From Sva-07 sp963793335 (GTDB lineage Bacteria; Actinomycetota; Acidimicrobiia; Acidimicrobiales; Ilumatobacteraceae), in NCBI GenBank assembly GCA_963793335.1, contig CAWBZS010000004.1, forward strand, positions 480,101 through 544,100: DNA of 64,000 bases, written 5' to 3'. Made by a program: the position numbers and the translations under genes. The first letter of the stretch is position 1. Each line of letters starts with the position of its first letter. Shown here in pieces: positions 1-9,339 of the stretch. The notes under the pieces are model-generated. The model made no database searches. It saw nothing but the letters and a program-made list of their open reading frames with translations, and was not told where the DNA came from.

Positions 1-1
1 G

Positions 2-925
2 CTGCCGCAGGCCGAGCAGGTGCCGTTCGAGCGTCCAGCGCAGGGCGATCGTCAGAAGGCCTACATCGTCGAGGTGCGCCGCACACCGAAAGGCCCACAG
101 ATCGTCGTGTCGCGCACGCATCCGGGCCTGATCAAGCGCCTGTTCGAGCTCGAGGTTCCCGAGATCGCCGACGGCATCGTCGAGATCAAGGCCTGCGCCC
201 GTGAACCGGGTCACCGCACCAAGATCGCCGTGTGGTCGAACGACCACAACGTCGATCCGGTCGGCGCCTGCGTCGGTGCTCGCGGCGGCCGCGTCCGCAT
301 GGTCGTGAACGAGATGCGCGGCGAGAAGATCGACATCGTGCCGTTCAGCGAAGACCTGGGTGACTTCGTCGCCAAGGCCCTGTCGCCGGCGAAGGTCACG
401 CAGGTCAACATTTCCGACGACGGGACTGCCGCCGACGTGATCGTGCCCGACCACCAGCTGAGCCTGGCGATCGGCCGTGAGGGCCAGAACGCTCGGCTCG
501 CCGCTCGGCTCACCGGCGTGCGCGTCGACATTCGTTCCGAAACCCAGCTCGCCGAAGGCATCCCTGCCGGTGGGCGTGACGCCGATGTCGAGTACGCCGA
601 CGGAGAGTGGCGTGCGAACACTGAGTCCGGTGAGATGGAGTGGCATGCAGCCGACGGCAGCGTCATCAGCGAGTCGGATTGGCAAGCCCAAGCGGCTGTT
701 GCTCCGGTTGATGCGGTTGATGCGGTTGCCCCGGTTGATGTGGTCGAGCCCGACGCCGATGCCGCTGCGGCGCCCTCAGCGGCCGAGGTTGCAGATTCGG
801 CTCACGCTGATGAGTCAGGTGCCAGCGACGAGGCCGACGCCGACGAAACAGATACCGCCGACGGGACCGGCACGAGTGCAGATGGCTCCGAAGCTTCGGC
901 TACCGAGAAGGACGACGACGCCTGA
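2..925 (+). CDS. nusA: Transcription termination/antitermination protein NusA, C-terminal part (5' end outside window)
   Basis: NusA binds RNA polymerase and nascent RNA to control pausing, termination and antitermination. The reading frame is open from the window edge, so the N-terminal and probably part of the S1 domain are missing. About 307 residues remain. Two KH RNA-binding segments are visible, one around VGARGGRVRMVVNEM and one around LAIGREGQNARLAARL. The last ~100 residues are an Ala/Asp/Glu-rich acidic tail of low complexity. It is the first gene of the nusA-ylxR-infB cluster, a conserved bacterial order, and its TGA overlaps the proposed ylxR start. Confidence 0.95.
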   Translation: MPQAEQVPFERPAQGDRQKAYIVEVRRTPKGPQIVVSRTHPGLIKRLFELEVPEIADGIVEIKACAREPGHRTKIAVWSNDHNVDPVGACVGARGGRVRMVVNEMRGEKIDIVPFSEDLGDFVAKALSPAKVTQVNISDDGTAADVIVPDHQLSLAIGREGQNARLAARLTGVRVDIRSETQLAEGIPAGGRDADVEYADGEWRANTESGEMEWHAADGSVISESDWQAQAAVAPVDAVDAVAPVDVVEPDADAAAAPSAAEVADSAHADESGASDEADADETDTADGTGTSADGSEASATEKDDDA

Positions 926-1233
926 GTGGTGCCGATCGCCCTTCGCCCGTTCGCAGCTGCATCGGCTGCCGGCAGCGCCGCTCTGCGGCCGAGCTCGTGC
1001 GCGTCACGAGGTCGGTCGACGGGTTCGTTGTCGACGGATCGAGCGTCGGTCGAGGCGCCTGGCTCTGCCGAACCGCTGGAGGCGGATCGAGCGCAGACGT
1101 GGGCTGTGTGGAGCAGGCGCTGGCGCGCCGAGCATTCGGACGGGCATGGAAGTGCACGCTCGACCCCTCCGACGAGCAGGCACTACGCGAGCTGTTCGAT
1201 CGCGACGATGACGAAGACCCGGATGCACATTGA
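922..1233 (+). CDS. ylxR: YlxR/RnpM family RNA-binding protein, probable CTG start
   Basis: The YlxR (DUF448) family is a small nucleic-acid-binding family encoded between nusA and infB; a Bacillus member (RnpM) modulates RNase P. The frame contains the family signature RSCIGCRQRR near residues 12-21, followed by ELVRV, and ends DDDEDPDAH. No ATG, GTG or TTG lies in frame between the upstream stop at 811 and GTG 997, and GTG 997 falls after the signature. The best full-length start is therefore CTG 922, overlapping the nusA stop (103 residues). A start at 997 would delete the conserved Cys/Gly core. The family call is firm; the start codon is inference. Confidence 0.75.
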   Translation: MSGADRPSPVRSCIGCRQRRSAAELVRVTRSVDGFVVDGSSVGRGAWLCRTAGGGSSADVGCVEQALARRAFGRAWKCTLDPSDEQALRELFDRDDDEDPDAH

Positions 1234-1281
1234 TTCCTGCATCCGCGAGGCAAAGACGACTGTGAAAGGTTGAATCGAAAC

Positions 1282-4230
1282 GTGGCAGCGAAGAAGATCA
1301 GGATCCATGAGCTCGCGAAGGAGCTTGGGATGACGAACGCGGAGGTCCTCGACCTCTGTGGTGTACTCGGCGTTGCCGCCAAGGGCCCATCGTCATCGTT
1401 GGCTGAGGCGTACGCCGACATGGTCACCCGACGCGCCAACCGCGATGGGCTCACCCGTGACGAACAGCCCGAAGAGCCCAAGCCGGTCAAGAAGGCCACC
1501 AAGAAGAAGGCAGCAGCCTCCAAGAAGGCAGCTGCCGGCTCCGAGGCTGCACCTGCGAAGCGGGCGGCAGCCAAGCCGGCGCCGGCGAAGCAGGCCGCTG
1601 CCAAGCCTGAGTCGTCGCCAACGGCCGCCGACGAATCACCCGAGACGCCGGTCGGCGACACCGCTGACGGCGCTGCGGCCGCCACCCCCGAGGATGCTGC
1701 GGCACCAACGGTCGACACGGCGCCCGAGCCCGCGCCGGTCGAACCCGCTCCGACGGCAACACCCGACACCGCCCCCGAGGTCGTCGCCGACCCACCGGCT
1801 GCCGAGCCCGCAGCGCCCGAGCCGGCGGTCGCAGCGCCGATCGAGCCGCCTGAGCCCGAACCCACTGCGCCAGCGCCAACCGCACCTCCAGCAGCAGCGG
1901 CCCCGGCCCCCGAGCCTGCGAGCACCGACGTGCCGCCGGCCGAGCAGCCTCCTGCCGAGCCGTCTCGTGTGATCTCGAGCGCGCGGCCGTCAGCCGGCGG
2001 GAAGCCGCCCGAGCAGCCGACCGCCCCAGAGGCGCGTCGTCCCGGCACCGAGGCGCCCGGCACTGGCGGCCCGACCGAGAAGCCGTTGTCGCCCAGCGGC
2101 AAGGCCATCCCACCGCCACCCGGACGTCCCCTGTCGCCGAGCGGCAAGCCGATTCCGCCGCCACCGGGTTCAGCCCGACCGGCAGCTCGCCCGGGCGGCG
2201 GCCCCGGTGGGGCGCGCCCGCGTCCCGGTGGATTCACCCCGCGTCCAGGCGGCGGCCCCGGAGGTCGTCCGGGCGGCGGTCCCGGCGGCGGTCCCGGCGG
2301 CGGTCCCGGCGGCGGCGGTCCCGGTCGCCCCGGTGGCAATCGTCCCAGCGGACAGCGGCGCCCGCCGCGCCGTACGGGTCGTCGGCGTCGTCGTCGCGAC
2401 CAGGACGAGCTGCAGCCGCAGTTCACCACCTACACCTCCTCGGACGCACCCGTTCCAGACGGCGTGGTCATCATCGAACGCGGCGTGTCGGCACAGGAGT
2501 TCGCTCCGAAGCTGAACCGCACCGCCGCGGACGTCGTCCGATTCCTGCTCAACAACGGCGAGATGGTCACCGCGACCATGACACTCGCCGACGAGCAGAT
2601 GGAGCTCTTCGCCCTCGAAGTCGGCGCCGAGATCCTGCTGGTCGAGCCCGGTCAGCAGGAAGAGGTCGAACTCCAGAAGTTGTTCGACGACTCCGACGAC
2701 GACGAGATGCAGGAGCCGCGCCCGCCGGTGATCACGGTGATGGGTCACGTCGACCACGGCAAGACCACGCTGCTCGACCACATCCGCGGCGCCAAGGTCG
2801 TCGACGGTGAAGCGGGCGGCATCACCCAGCACATCGGTGCCTATCAGGTGCAGAACGAGCATGGCTCGGTCACGTTCCTCGACACGCCGGGTCACGCGGC
2901 CTTCACTCAGATGCGTGCGCGTGGCGCCGATGCCACCGACATCGTGGTGTTGATGGTCGCCGCGGACGACGGCATCATGCCGCAGACGATCGAGGCGATC
3001 AATCACGCTCGCGCCGCCGATGTGCCGATCGTGGTGGCCGTCAACAAGATCGACAAGGACAACGCCGACCCGCAGCGCGTGCTCACGCAACTCGCGGAGT
3101 ACGAACTCGTTCCCGAGTCGTGGGGTGGCGACACGATCGTCGTCGAGATGTCGGCCCTTCAGGGCCTCGGCGTCGACGATCTGATCGAGCAGTTGCAGGT
3201 CGTTGCCGAGCTCGAAGAGCTCACGGCGAACCCGACGGGGCGTGCCAAGGGCATCGTCATCGAGGCACAGCTCGACAAGGGTCGCGGGCCGGTCGCGACG
3301 ATCATCGTCGACAAGGGCGAGCTCAAGGTCGGCGATCCGATCGTCGCCGGCGCAGCCTGGGGCAAGGTCCGCGCCATGATCAACGACAAGGGTGAGCAGA
3401 TCAAGTCGGCCGGACCCTCCACGCCGGTCCAAGTGCTCGGTTTGTCCCTGGTGCCCGAAGCTGGCGACGAATTCCGTGCCGCCCCCGACGACAAGATCGC
3501 TCGGACGGTGGCGGAATCCCGTGAGCTGCGCCTCAAGGCGAAGCACCTCCGCGAGGACGCACGGGTCAAGACCGGCACGAAGCTCGAGGACATCTTCGCC
3601 CAGATCCAGTCGGGAGAGAAGGCGTCGGTCAACCTCATTCTCAAGGCGGATGTGCAAGGCTCGCTCGAAGCGGTCACCGAGTCGCTCCGGCGTCTCGAGC
3701 GCGACGAGGTCGACGTGAGCTTCGTCCACCGCGCGGTGGGTGGAATCACCGAGAACGACATCACGCTGGCCAACGCCACCAACGCCACGATCATCGGCTT
3801 CAACGTCCGTCCCGACGGCAAGGCCCGCAGACTCGCCGAGCAGGAACAGGTGGAGATCCGTACGTACGAGATCATCTACAAGCTCCTCGAGGACATCGAG
3901 CAGGCCGTCATCGGCATGCTCGAGCCCGAGTTCGAAGAGCAGGTCACCGGTGAGGCCGAGGTTCGTGAGATCTTCCGGGTGCCGAAGCTCGGCGCCATCG
4001 CCGGTTGCTACATCCGCTCGGGTGTCATCACACGGAACTCGAAGGTGCGCTTCTTGCGCAACGGCACGATCATCTGGAAGGGCGAGATCAATTCGCTTCG
4101 CCGGTTCAAGGACGACGTGCGAGAGGTCCGCGAGGGCTTCGAGTGCGGCATCGGCCTGTCCGACTTCCAGGATCTGAAGCCCGGCGACTTGATCGAGACC
4201 TACGAAGACGTCGAGATCGCCCGTACCTGA
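1282..4230 (+). CDS. infB: Translation initiation factor IF-2
   Basis: IF-2 is the GTPase that places initiator fMet-tRNA on the 30S subunit and promotes 50S joining. An N-terminal IF2_N domain (KKIRIHELAKELGM) opens the protein. A ~330-residue Ala/Pro/Glu then Gly/Pro/Arg-rich linker follows, then a second IF2_N-like segment. The G domain has G1 GHVDHGKT at about residue 488, DTPGH and NKID, and domains II-IV complete the protein. GTG 1282 gives 982 residues starting MAAKKIRI, the usual actinobacterial beginning. TTG 1270 is an in-frame alternative four codons upstream. The long linker is typical of high-GC actinomycetes. Confidence 0.96.
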   Translation: MAAKKIRIHELAKELGMTNAEVLDLCGVLGVAAKGPSSSLAEAYADMVTRRANRDGLTRDEQPEEPKPVKKATKKKAAASKKAAAGSEAAPAKRAAAKPAPAKQAAAKPESSPTAADESPETPVGDTADGAAAATPEDAAAPTVDTAPEPAPVEPAPTATPDTAPEVVADPPAAEPAAPEPAVAAPIEPPEPEPTAPAPTAPPAAAAPAPEPASTDVPPAEQPPAEPSRVISSARPSAGGKPPEQPTAPEARRPGTEAPGTGGPTEKPLSPSGKAIPPPPGRPLSPSGKPIPPPPGSARPAARPGGGPGGARPRPGGFTPRPGGGPGGRPGGGPGGGPGGGPGGGGPGRPGGNRPSGQRRPPRRTGRRRRRRDQDELQPQFTTYTSSDAPVPDGVVIIERGVSAQEFAPKLNRTAADVVRFLLNNGEMVTATMTLADEQMELFALEVGAEILLVEPGQQEEVELQKLFDDSDDDEMQEPRPPVITVMGHVDHGKTTLLDHIRGAKVVDGEAGGITQHIGAYQVQNEHGSVTFLDTPGHAAFTQMRARGADATDIVVLMVAADDGIMPQTIEAINHARAADVPIVVAVNKIDKDNADPQRVLTQLAEYELVPESWGGDTIVVEMSALQGLGVDDLIEQLQVVAELEELTANPTGRAKGIVIEAQLDKGRGPVATIIVDKGELKVGDPIVAGAAWGKVRAMINDKGEQIKSAGPSTPVQVLGLSLVPEAGDEFRAAPDDKIARTVAESRELRLKAKHLREDARVKTGTKLEDIFAQIQSGEKASVNLILKADVQGSLEAVTESLRRLERDEVDVSFVHRAVGGITENDITLANATNATIIGFNVRPDGKARRLAEQEQVEIRTYEIIYKLLEDIEQAVIGMLEPEFEEQVTGEAEVREIFRVPKLGAIAGCYIRSGVITRNSKVRFLRNGTIIWKGEINSLRRFKDDVREVREGFECGIGLSDFQDLKPGDLIETYEDVEIART

Positions 4231-4250
4231 GGTCCAGATAGGTTGGCCCG

Positions 4251-4895
4251 ATGGCTGCCGATCTCGACTTCTTCTTCGACCCCGTCTGCCCGTGGGCGTG
4301 GATCACCTCCCGGTGGGTGGTCGACGTCAGCGAGCAGCGCGACTACGACGTCGAGTGGCGTTTCATCTCGCTGTGGATCCTCAACGAGGACAACGCCCAG
4401 GAGTGGTACACACCCCAGTATCGCGCTGGTCACTACCTGGGACACCAGGCACTGCGGATCGCTGACGCCATCCGCCTGGGAGAGGCCGATGCTGCCGCAG
4501 TGGGCCGTTGGTACACCGCCGTCGGAACGGCGCTGCACGTGGACGCCCAGCGCGACGCCGCCCGGGCCGATTCGCTCGGCTGGTACGCCGGTCTGCTCTC
4601 GGCCGAGGGGCTGTCAGCGGGGTACATCGACGCTGCCGATGACGACTCCCACGACGAGTACATCCGTGCCGACACCGAACTGGCCCTCGCTCGCGCGGGC
4701 AAGGACGTCGGCACGCCGATTCTGACGTTCCATCCTGATGCCAGCAACGAGGCGAGCTTCTTCGGTCCCGTCATCTCGAAGGCCCCACGCGGCGCCGAGG
4801 CGGTCGAGTTGTGGGACGCCGTCGAGAAGCTGGCCACCATGTCGGGCATGGCCGAACTCAAGCGTTCCAACCGAGTCGCCCCCGACTTCACCTGA
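4251..4895 (+). CDS. DsbA-family protein, mycothiol-dependent nitroreductase (Rv2466c)-like
   Basis: The protein has a thioredoxin-fold DsbA/FrnE architecture of 214 residues. The N-terminus FDPVCPWAWITSRW matches, from memory, the active-site region of Mycobacterium Rv2466c, a mycothiol-dependent reductase. Further agreement is seen at GEDVGTP-like KDVGTPILTF and SFFGPVIS. The active site reads CPWA here rather than CPWC, so only one of the two usual cysteines is present. That suggests a monothiol mechanism. The gene sits 20 nt after infB and 21 nt before rbfA in the same direction, so it is probably co-transcribed with translation genes. The substrate is unknown. Confidence 0.8.
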   Translation: MAADLDFFFDPVCPWAWITSRWVVDVSEQRDYDVEWRFISLWILNEDNAQEWYTPQYRAGHYLGHQALRIADAIRLGEADAAAVGRWYTAVGTALHVDAQRDAARADSLGWYAGLLSAEGLSAGYIDAADDDSHDEYIRADTELALARAGKDVGTPILTFHPDASNEASFFGPVISKAPRGAEAVELWDAVEKLATMSGMAELKRSNRVAPDFT

Positions 4896-4916
4896 CTCCA
4901 ACCGAGGAGAGACGCC

Positions 4917-5348
4917 ATGGCAGGCAAACGCAACACTCGAAAGTCCACCCCCAAGTACTCGCGCAGCGCGCGGGTCAGCACCACGTTGCAGGAGATCGTG
5001 GCGGATGAGCTGGTGCGAATCGACGACGAACGCCTGACCTTCGTGACGGTCACTGGGATCGACGTCGACCCCGAACTGAACCGCGCCATCGTGTTCTTCG
5101 ACTCGCTGACCGACGAGGACGGCGACGCCGAGATCCTCGAAGCGTTCGCCGACTATCGGATCCGTCTGCAGGCGTCGATCGCTCGACAGATCAGGGCGAA
5201 GAAGACACCCATCCTCGATTTCCGACCGGACATGGCGATCCGCTCGGCAGCGCGCATCGACGACATCTTGCGGTCCGATCAGGCTCGGCTCGAACGGGAG
5301 TCCTCAGCGGACCCCGACTCGGACCCGGCCAGCAGCGCCGGGACCTGA
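4917..5348 (+). CDS. rbfA: 30S ribosome-binding factor A
   Basis: RbfA binds the immature 30S subunit near the 16S 5' helix and is needed for late maturation and cold adaptation. The 143-residue protein shows the KH-like RbfA fold, with RVSTTLQEIVADEL near the N-terminus and FRPDMAIRSAARIDDIL near the C-terminus. An acidic Ser/Asp tail follows. A clear Shine-Dalgarno GAGGAGA precedes ATG 4917. Its TGA overlaps the truB ATG, and the infB-rbfA-truB order is conserved across bacteria. Confidence 0.94.
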   Translation: MAGKRNTRKSTPKYSRSARVSTTLQEIVADELVRIDDERLTFVTVTGIDVDPELNRAIVFFDSLTDEDGDAEILEAFADYRIRLQASIARQIRAKKTPILDFRPDMAIRSAARIDDILRSDQARLERESSADPDSDPASSAGT

Positions 5349-6214
5349 TGGCACGGCGCAAGCCGGCCACCACGCACGGCGTCGCCGTGGTCGACAAGCC
5401 GGCGGGGGTGACCAGCCACGACGTGGTGGGCATGCTGCGCCGCCGCTTCGGTGAGCGGCAGGTGGGCCATGCCGGCACCCTCGACCCTGATGCCACCGGC
5501 GTGCTCGTCGTTGCGGTCGGCAAGGCGACCCGGTTGCTTCGCTTCGTCGAAAAGACTCGCAAGGGATACTCCGGTGAAGTCGTGTTGGGTGCGCAGACGT
5601 CCACGCTCGACTCCTCCGGTGAGGTGATTGCGTCGTTCGACATGTCGTCGGTGACCCTCGACGATGCCCGCATCGAGGTTGCGGAGCATCTGGTCGGTGA
5701 GATCGAGCAGATTCCTCCGATGGTGTCTGCGATCCGAGTCGACGGAAAGCGACTGCACGAATTGGCGCGTGAGGGCGTGGAGGTCGAGCGGGCGCCGCGT
5801 CCGGTGACGGTCCATCGGTTCGACGTGGTCGCGTGGGTCGAGCCCGGTGTGCTGGCCATCGAGGTCGAGTGCTCGGCTGGCACCTACATCCGAACGCTGG
5901 CCGACGACCTCGGCCGGCTGCTCGGCGGTGGCGCGCACCTGCGGAACCTGCGCCGCACGACGGTCGGCGAATTCTCGCTTGCCGAGGCAGCGCCTCCCGA
6001 CACCTGCGAGCTGCGTCCGGTGGCCACCGCGGTGCGAGCGCTCGACGCGGTGGTGGTCGACGACGAGACCGCCGCGCTCGTCGCCAACGGTCGGGTGCTC
6101 GATGCGTGGGACGGCGATGGGCCGTGGGCGGTGTTCGATGCGTCCGAGGAGCTGCTGGCTGTGTACGAGCCGTTTCGCGGTCAGGCCAAGCCATCGGTGG
6201 TGCTCACCCGCTGA
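5348..6214 (+). CDS. truB: tRNA pseudouridine(55) synthase TruB
   Basis: TruB isomerises U55 in the T-loop of tRNAs. The 288-residue protein contains the catalytic-Asp motif HAGTLDPDATGVL at about residues 39-51. It also has GTYIRTLADDLG and a short C-terminal PUA-like region. The ATG overlaps the rbfA stop by one base (TGATG), which indicates translational coupling. Length and motif order are normal for the bacterial enzyme. Confidence 0.95.
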   Translation: MARRKPATTHGVAVVDKPAGVTSHDVVGMLRRRFGERQVGHAGTLDPDATGVLVVAVGKATRLLRFVEKTRKGYSGEVVLGAQTSTLDSSGEVIASFDMSSVTLDDARIEVAEHLVGEIEQIPPMVSAIRVDGKRLHELAREGVEVERAPRPVTVHRFDVVAWVEPGVLAIEVECSAGTYIRTLADDLGRLLGGGAHLRNLRRTTVGEFSLAEAAPPDTCELRPVATAVRALDAVVVDDETAALVANGRVLDAWDGDGPWAVFDASEELLAVYEPFRGQAKPSVVLTR

Positions 6215-6312
6215 ACGCTGGTCGATCGCCGGTGTCGACGAGCCTGCCGTCACACCGACGGCGGTGGTCCCGAGTCCTGCACCAGAGTTCGTCGGCCGAT
6301 AGCGTTGCAGCC

Positions 6313-7266
6313 GTGCTCGTCGTCACCGATCTTCAGCAACGCCCGTGGGAGCACGAGCGGGCGGTGATCACCATTGGCGCCTACGACGGCGTGCACCTCG
6401 GCCATCGGGCGGTGATCGAGCAGGTGCGTCATCGGGCCGAAGCGATCGGTGCCAAGTCGGTGGTGGTCACGTTCGACCGCCATCCTGCCAGTGTGGTGCG
6501 ACCCGAATCGGCGCCGCGTCTGCTCACCAGCTCAGACCAGAAGATGGAGCTGCTGGAATCCACCGGCGTCGACGCCCTCGTGATCGTCCCGTTCGATACC
6601 GATCAAGCAGCGGAGAGTCCCGAGTCGTTCGTCGAACGGGTGCTCGTCAACTGCCTGGGGACCAAGGTCATCGTGGTCGGCGAGGACTTCCACTTCGGTC
6701 GCCATCGTGACGGCAACGTCGACCTGCTCCGCAAGATCGGTGCCGAGGAGGACTTCGACGTCGAGCCGGTGGAGCTCGTCCAGCGTCTCGACGGCGTCGA
6801 CGAGCCGATCAGCAGTACGGCCATTCGACGCGCGCTCGCTGGTGGCGACATCAAGCGTGCGAACGCGATGCTGGGACGCCCCTACGAGATGTGCGGCGAG
6901 GTGTTCGCCGGCGACCAACGTGGCAGGTTGCTCGGCTTCCCGACCGCCAACGTCGCGGTGCCGGCCGGGATGTGCCTTCCAGCCGACGGTGTGTACGCGG
7001 GGTGGTACGAGCGACCGAACGGCGAGGTGCACGGATGCGCGATCAACCTCGGGCGTCGGCCGACGTTCTACGAACATGCCAACGCGTCGTTGTTGGAGGC
7101 GCACCTGCTCGACATCGATGTCGATCTCTACGGCGAGTCCGCCAGGGTGCGCTTCGCACATTTCCTGCGCAGTGAGCGCAAGTTCGACGGCGTCGACGCA
7201 CTGATCGCACAGCTCGGCACCGACGTCAACAGCGCCCGCGATCTGCTGGGCGTGTCGAGCGAATAG
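6313..7266 (+). CDS. ribF: Bifunctional riboflavin kinase / FMN adenylyltransferase (FAD synthetase)
   Basis: RibF converts riboflavin to FMN and then FAD. The N-terminal nucleotidyltransferase domain has ITIGAYDGVHLGHRAVI with the HxGH signature. The C-terminal flavokinase domain begins near GRPYEMCGEVFAGDQRGR and carries LGFPTANV. The frame is open for about 480 nt upstream, but GTG 6313 (317 residues) places the start a few residues before the adenylyltransferase core, as in homologues. The 98-nt gap after truB has no obvious structure. The gene ends convergently with the importer at 7310. Confidence 0.93.
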   Translation: MLVVTDLQQRPWEHERAVITIGAYDGVHLGHRAVIEQVRHRAEAIGAKSVVVTFDRHPASVVRPESAPRLLTSSDQKMELLESTGVDALVIVPFDTDQAAESPESFVERVLVNCLGTKVIVVGEDFHFGRHRDGNVDLLRKIGAEEDFDVEPVELVQRLDGVDEPISSTAIRRALAGGDIKRANAMLGRPYEMCGEVFAGDQRGRLLGFPTANVAVPAGMCLPADGVYAGWYERPNGEVHGCAINLGRRPTFYEHANASLLEAHLLDIDVDLYGESARVRFAHFLRSERKFDGVDALIAQLGTDVNSARDLLGVSSE

Positions 7267-7309
7267 GGCCGTCGCCGGTGCGGTGCTGGCGGCTCCCGGA
7301 TCCCTCGAT

Positions 7310-8479
7310 TCAGCCGGGCCAGATGACCGTCGGGCCATCGTAGATGCTCGCCATGATGTCGAGTCCCAGCACCGATGCGGCGTCGGGGGTCTCGTCGTCG
7401 CCGAACAGGCCGGTCGCAGCGTAGGTGTCGAGTTCGGTCTGCAGGAGCGCAGCATCGGGGACGCCGAAACCGACGCCCTCCGGGGTCAACTCGGTGATCA
7501 GCGCGGCGTCGGTGGTCCACCGAAACACCTCTCCCTCCGGCGACAGGAAGTTCGGGTTGCCGCCGGCGTTGATCAGCTCGACCGCCGTGTTCGCTGCGGC
7601 CTCCGGGTCGGCGATCGCGTCGGCGAGGCCGAGCATCGATGCCCGCATGAAGTCCTCGACGGCGGTCGGGTGTTCGTCGATGAACTGCTGGTTGGTGTAC
7701 ACGATGCCGAATGAGCCGGGGATCTCGAACTCGACGGTGTCGTAGAGGTCGAATCCCACGCCGGCGCGCTCGAGCGTGCCGGGCTCGTTGCTGCGCCATC
7801 CGGGAACGCCGACGATCGCATCGATCTCGAAGTGGGCGACCGGGTCGAATCCCTCGACCGCAACGGTGGCGAAGTCGTCGCCCTCGACGAGGCCCTGCTC
7901 GGCGAGCATCACCTGCACGCTCGTCGGGAGCTTCTCCTTGACCCCGATCGTCGTTCCGGCGAGATCGGCCAGGCTGCTCGTCTCGCCCGGCTTGACCATC
8001 AGCACGTCGATCGGGGCTCGCCCGTCGACGGCGAGGACGACGAACTCGGCGTCGTTTGCGTTCGCGAACTCGACGACCTCGCTGAAGGAACCGCCCGAGG
8101 AGAACTGGGCGTCGTTCTCGGCGATCAAGGCGTAGTTGGCGGTCGAGAAGCTGGCCTGGATCTCGACGTCGAGACACAGATCGTCGTAGTAGCCCTGGTC
8201 GTCGGCGACGATCACCTCGACGATCGAGGCGGCAGCGGCGAAGTCGAAGCCGGTGAGGTAGGTGATCGTGCCGGCGGCCTCGTTGGCGGCGCATCGGTCC
8301 GCCGGGAACGGCTCACCGGCCACGACGCCGATGCCGCCGGTGGCAGCGTCGGTCGATCCCGTTGTGGCGTCCGCAGCCGCGGTGTCTGCGGGGCCGGTGG
8401 TGTCGTCACCGTCGCTGCTGCAGGCGGCAGCGAGCAGTCCGGTGGTCAACGCAATGGCGGCGGCGTTGCGGAAGCGCAT
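7310..8479 (-). CDS. ABC transporter substrate-binding lipoprotein, NMT1/SsuA/THI5-like
   Basis: This is a periplasmic-type binding protein, membrane-anchored by lipidation, for an importer encoded just upstream. The N-terminus has a basic start, a hydrophobic stretch and a lipobox-like LLAAAC at about residues 16-21, followed by a Ser/Asp/Thr-rich linker. The body contains the NMT1/THI5 pattern VIVADDQGYYDD. ATG 8479 gives 389 residues; the frame runs further upstream but only this start yields a signal peptide. Relatives bind sulfonates, nitrate or thiamine pyrimidine precursors. The ligand cannot be fixed from sequence, and no TPP-type riboswitch is evident upstream. Confidence 0.82.
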   Translation of the reverse strand: MRFRNAAAIALTTGLLAAACSSDGDDTTGPADTAAADATTGSTDAATGGIGVVAGEPFPADRCAANEAAGTITYLTGFDFAAAASIVEVIVADDQGYYDDLCLDVEIQASFSTANYALIAENDAQFSSGGSFSEVVEFANANDAEFVVLAVDGRAPIDVLMVKPGETSSLADLAGTTIGVKEKLPTSVQVMLAEQGLVEGDDFATVAVEGFDPVAHFEIDAIVGVPGWRSNEPGTLERAGVGFDLYDTVEFEIPGSFGIVYTNQQFIDEHPTAVEDFMRASMLGLADAIADPEAAANTAVELINAGGNPNFLSPEGEVFRWTTDAALITELTPEGVGFGVPDAALLQTELDTYAATGLFGDDETPDAASVLGLDIMASIYDGPTVIWPG

Positions 8480-8574
8480 GGTGGGTCCTGTCGTGGGTGG
8501 AGACGGTGAGCGGGATGTCGGCGTTTGCGCGCCGAGCGCGTCGATGATGGCACGGCCCAGGGGGCAGAACACAG

Positions 8575-9339
8575 TCAGCGGCGCTGCGAGACGTGCCACT
8601 TCAGCACGACCCGTTCCAGCACGGAGATGACGAACAGTCCGGCGATCCCGAGGAGAGCGGCGGAGACGATCGTCGCCCAGAGTGCTTCGGCGTTGTTGAA
8701 GGCAGCGGCGCGCTGGCCGATGTACCCCAATCCGTCGGTGACGAACGACGATCCCTCGCTGAAGTAGGCAGCGGCGAGTCCGAGTCCCATCGCAAAGCGG
8801 GCGGTCGTGAAGATCGATGGCAGGGCAGCCGGCAATCGAAGACGCCAGAAGACCTCCCACGGCCGCGCATCGACGCTCGCCAGCAGCTCACGCGCCGCGG
8901 GATCTGCCGACTTCATCCCGCCGACGACACCGAAGGTGAACACCGGGAACGATGTGAATGCCACCATGAAGAGGATCGTCGGTTCGCCGCCGTCGAGCCA
9001 CAACACGACCGACGTGATGTAGGCCACCCAAGGGGTCACCAGGATGAGGATGAGTACGGGCTGGGCGGCTTCCTCGATGAACCGTGACGACGCCATCAAC
9101 GCACCGACCACGATCGCGCACACCATCGAGATCGACAGTCCGACCACCATGTGCCATCCGGTCACGAGCGCGTTGGACCAGTAGAAGCCCGGTGCCTCGA
9201 ACAGCTCGCTGAGAATCGTCGAGGGGGGCAGCAACACGAATCGGCGGATGTCGAACAGCCGAACGAGGACCTCCCACATCACGGCGAACGCGACGATGCC
9301 GACGATCGGTGCCACGATCCGACGGATGCCGGGGCTCAC
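8575..9339 (-). CDS. ABC transporter permease, SsuC/TauC/NMT1-associated type
   Basis: This is an inner-membrane permease of 254 residues with about six hydrophobic segments and the BPD_transp_1 EAA loop (near ASVDARPWEVFWRLRLPAA). The start is GTG 9339, which overlaps the TGA of the ATPase gene in a GTGA junction; the open frame upstream is read-through in another gene. The order ATPase-permease-binding protein, with tight coupling of the first two, supports one transport operon read right to left. Confidence 0.86.
   Translation of the reverse strand: MSPGIRRIVAPIVGIVAFAVMWEVLVRLFDIRRFVLLPPSTILSELFEAPGFYWSNALVTGWHMVVGLSISMVCAIVVGALMASSRFIEEAAQPVLILILVTPWVAYITSVVLWLDGGEPTILFMVAFTSFPVFTFGVVGGMKSADPAARELLASVDARPWEVFWRLRLPAALPSIFTTARFAMGLGLAAAYFSEGSSFVTDGLGYIGQRAAAFNNAEALWATIVSAALLGIAGLFVISVLERVVLKWHVSQRR

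Noticed and set aside
900..2429. 509-residue minus-strand frame rich in Pro/Gly/Arg
   Set aside because: It is the antisense shadow of the low-complexity linker of infB and has no domain or ribosome-binding site.
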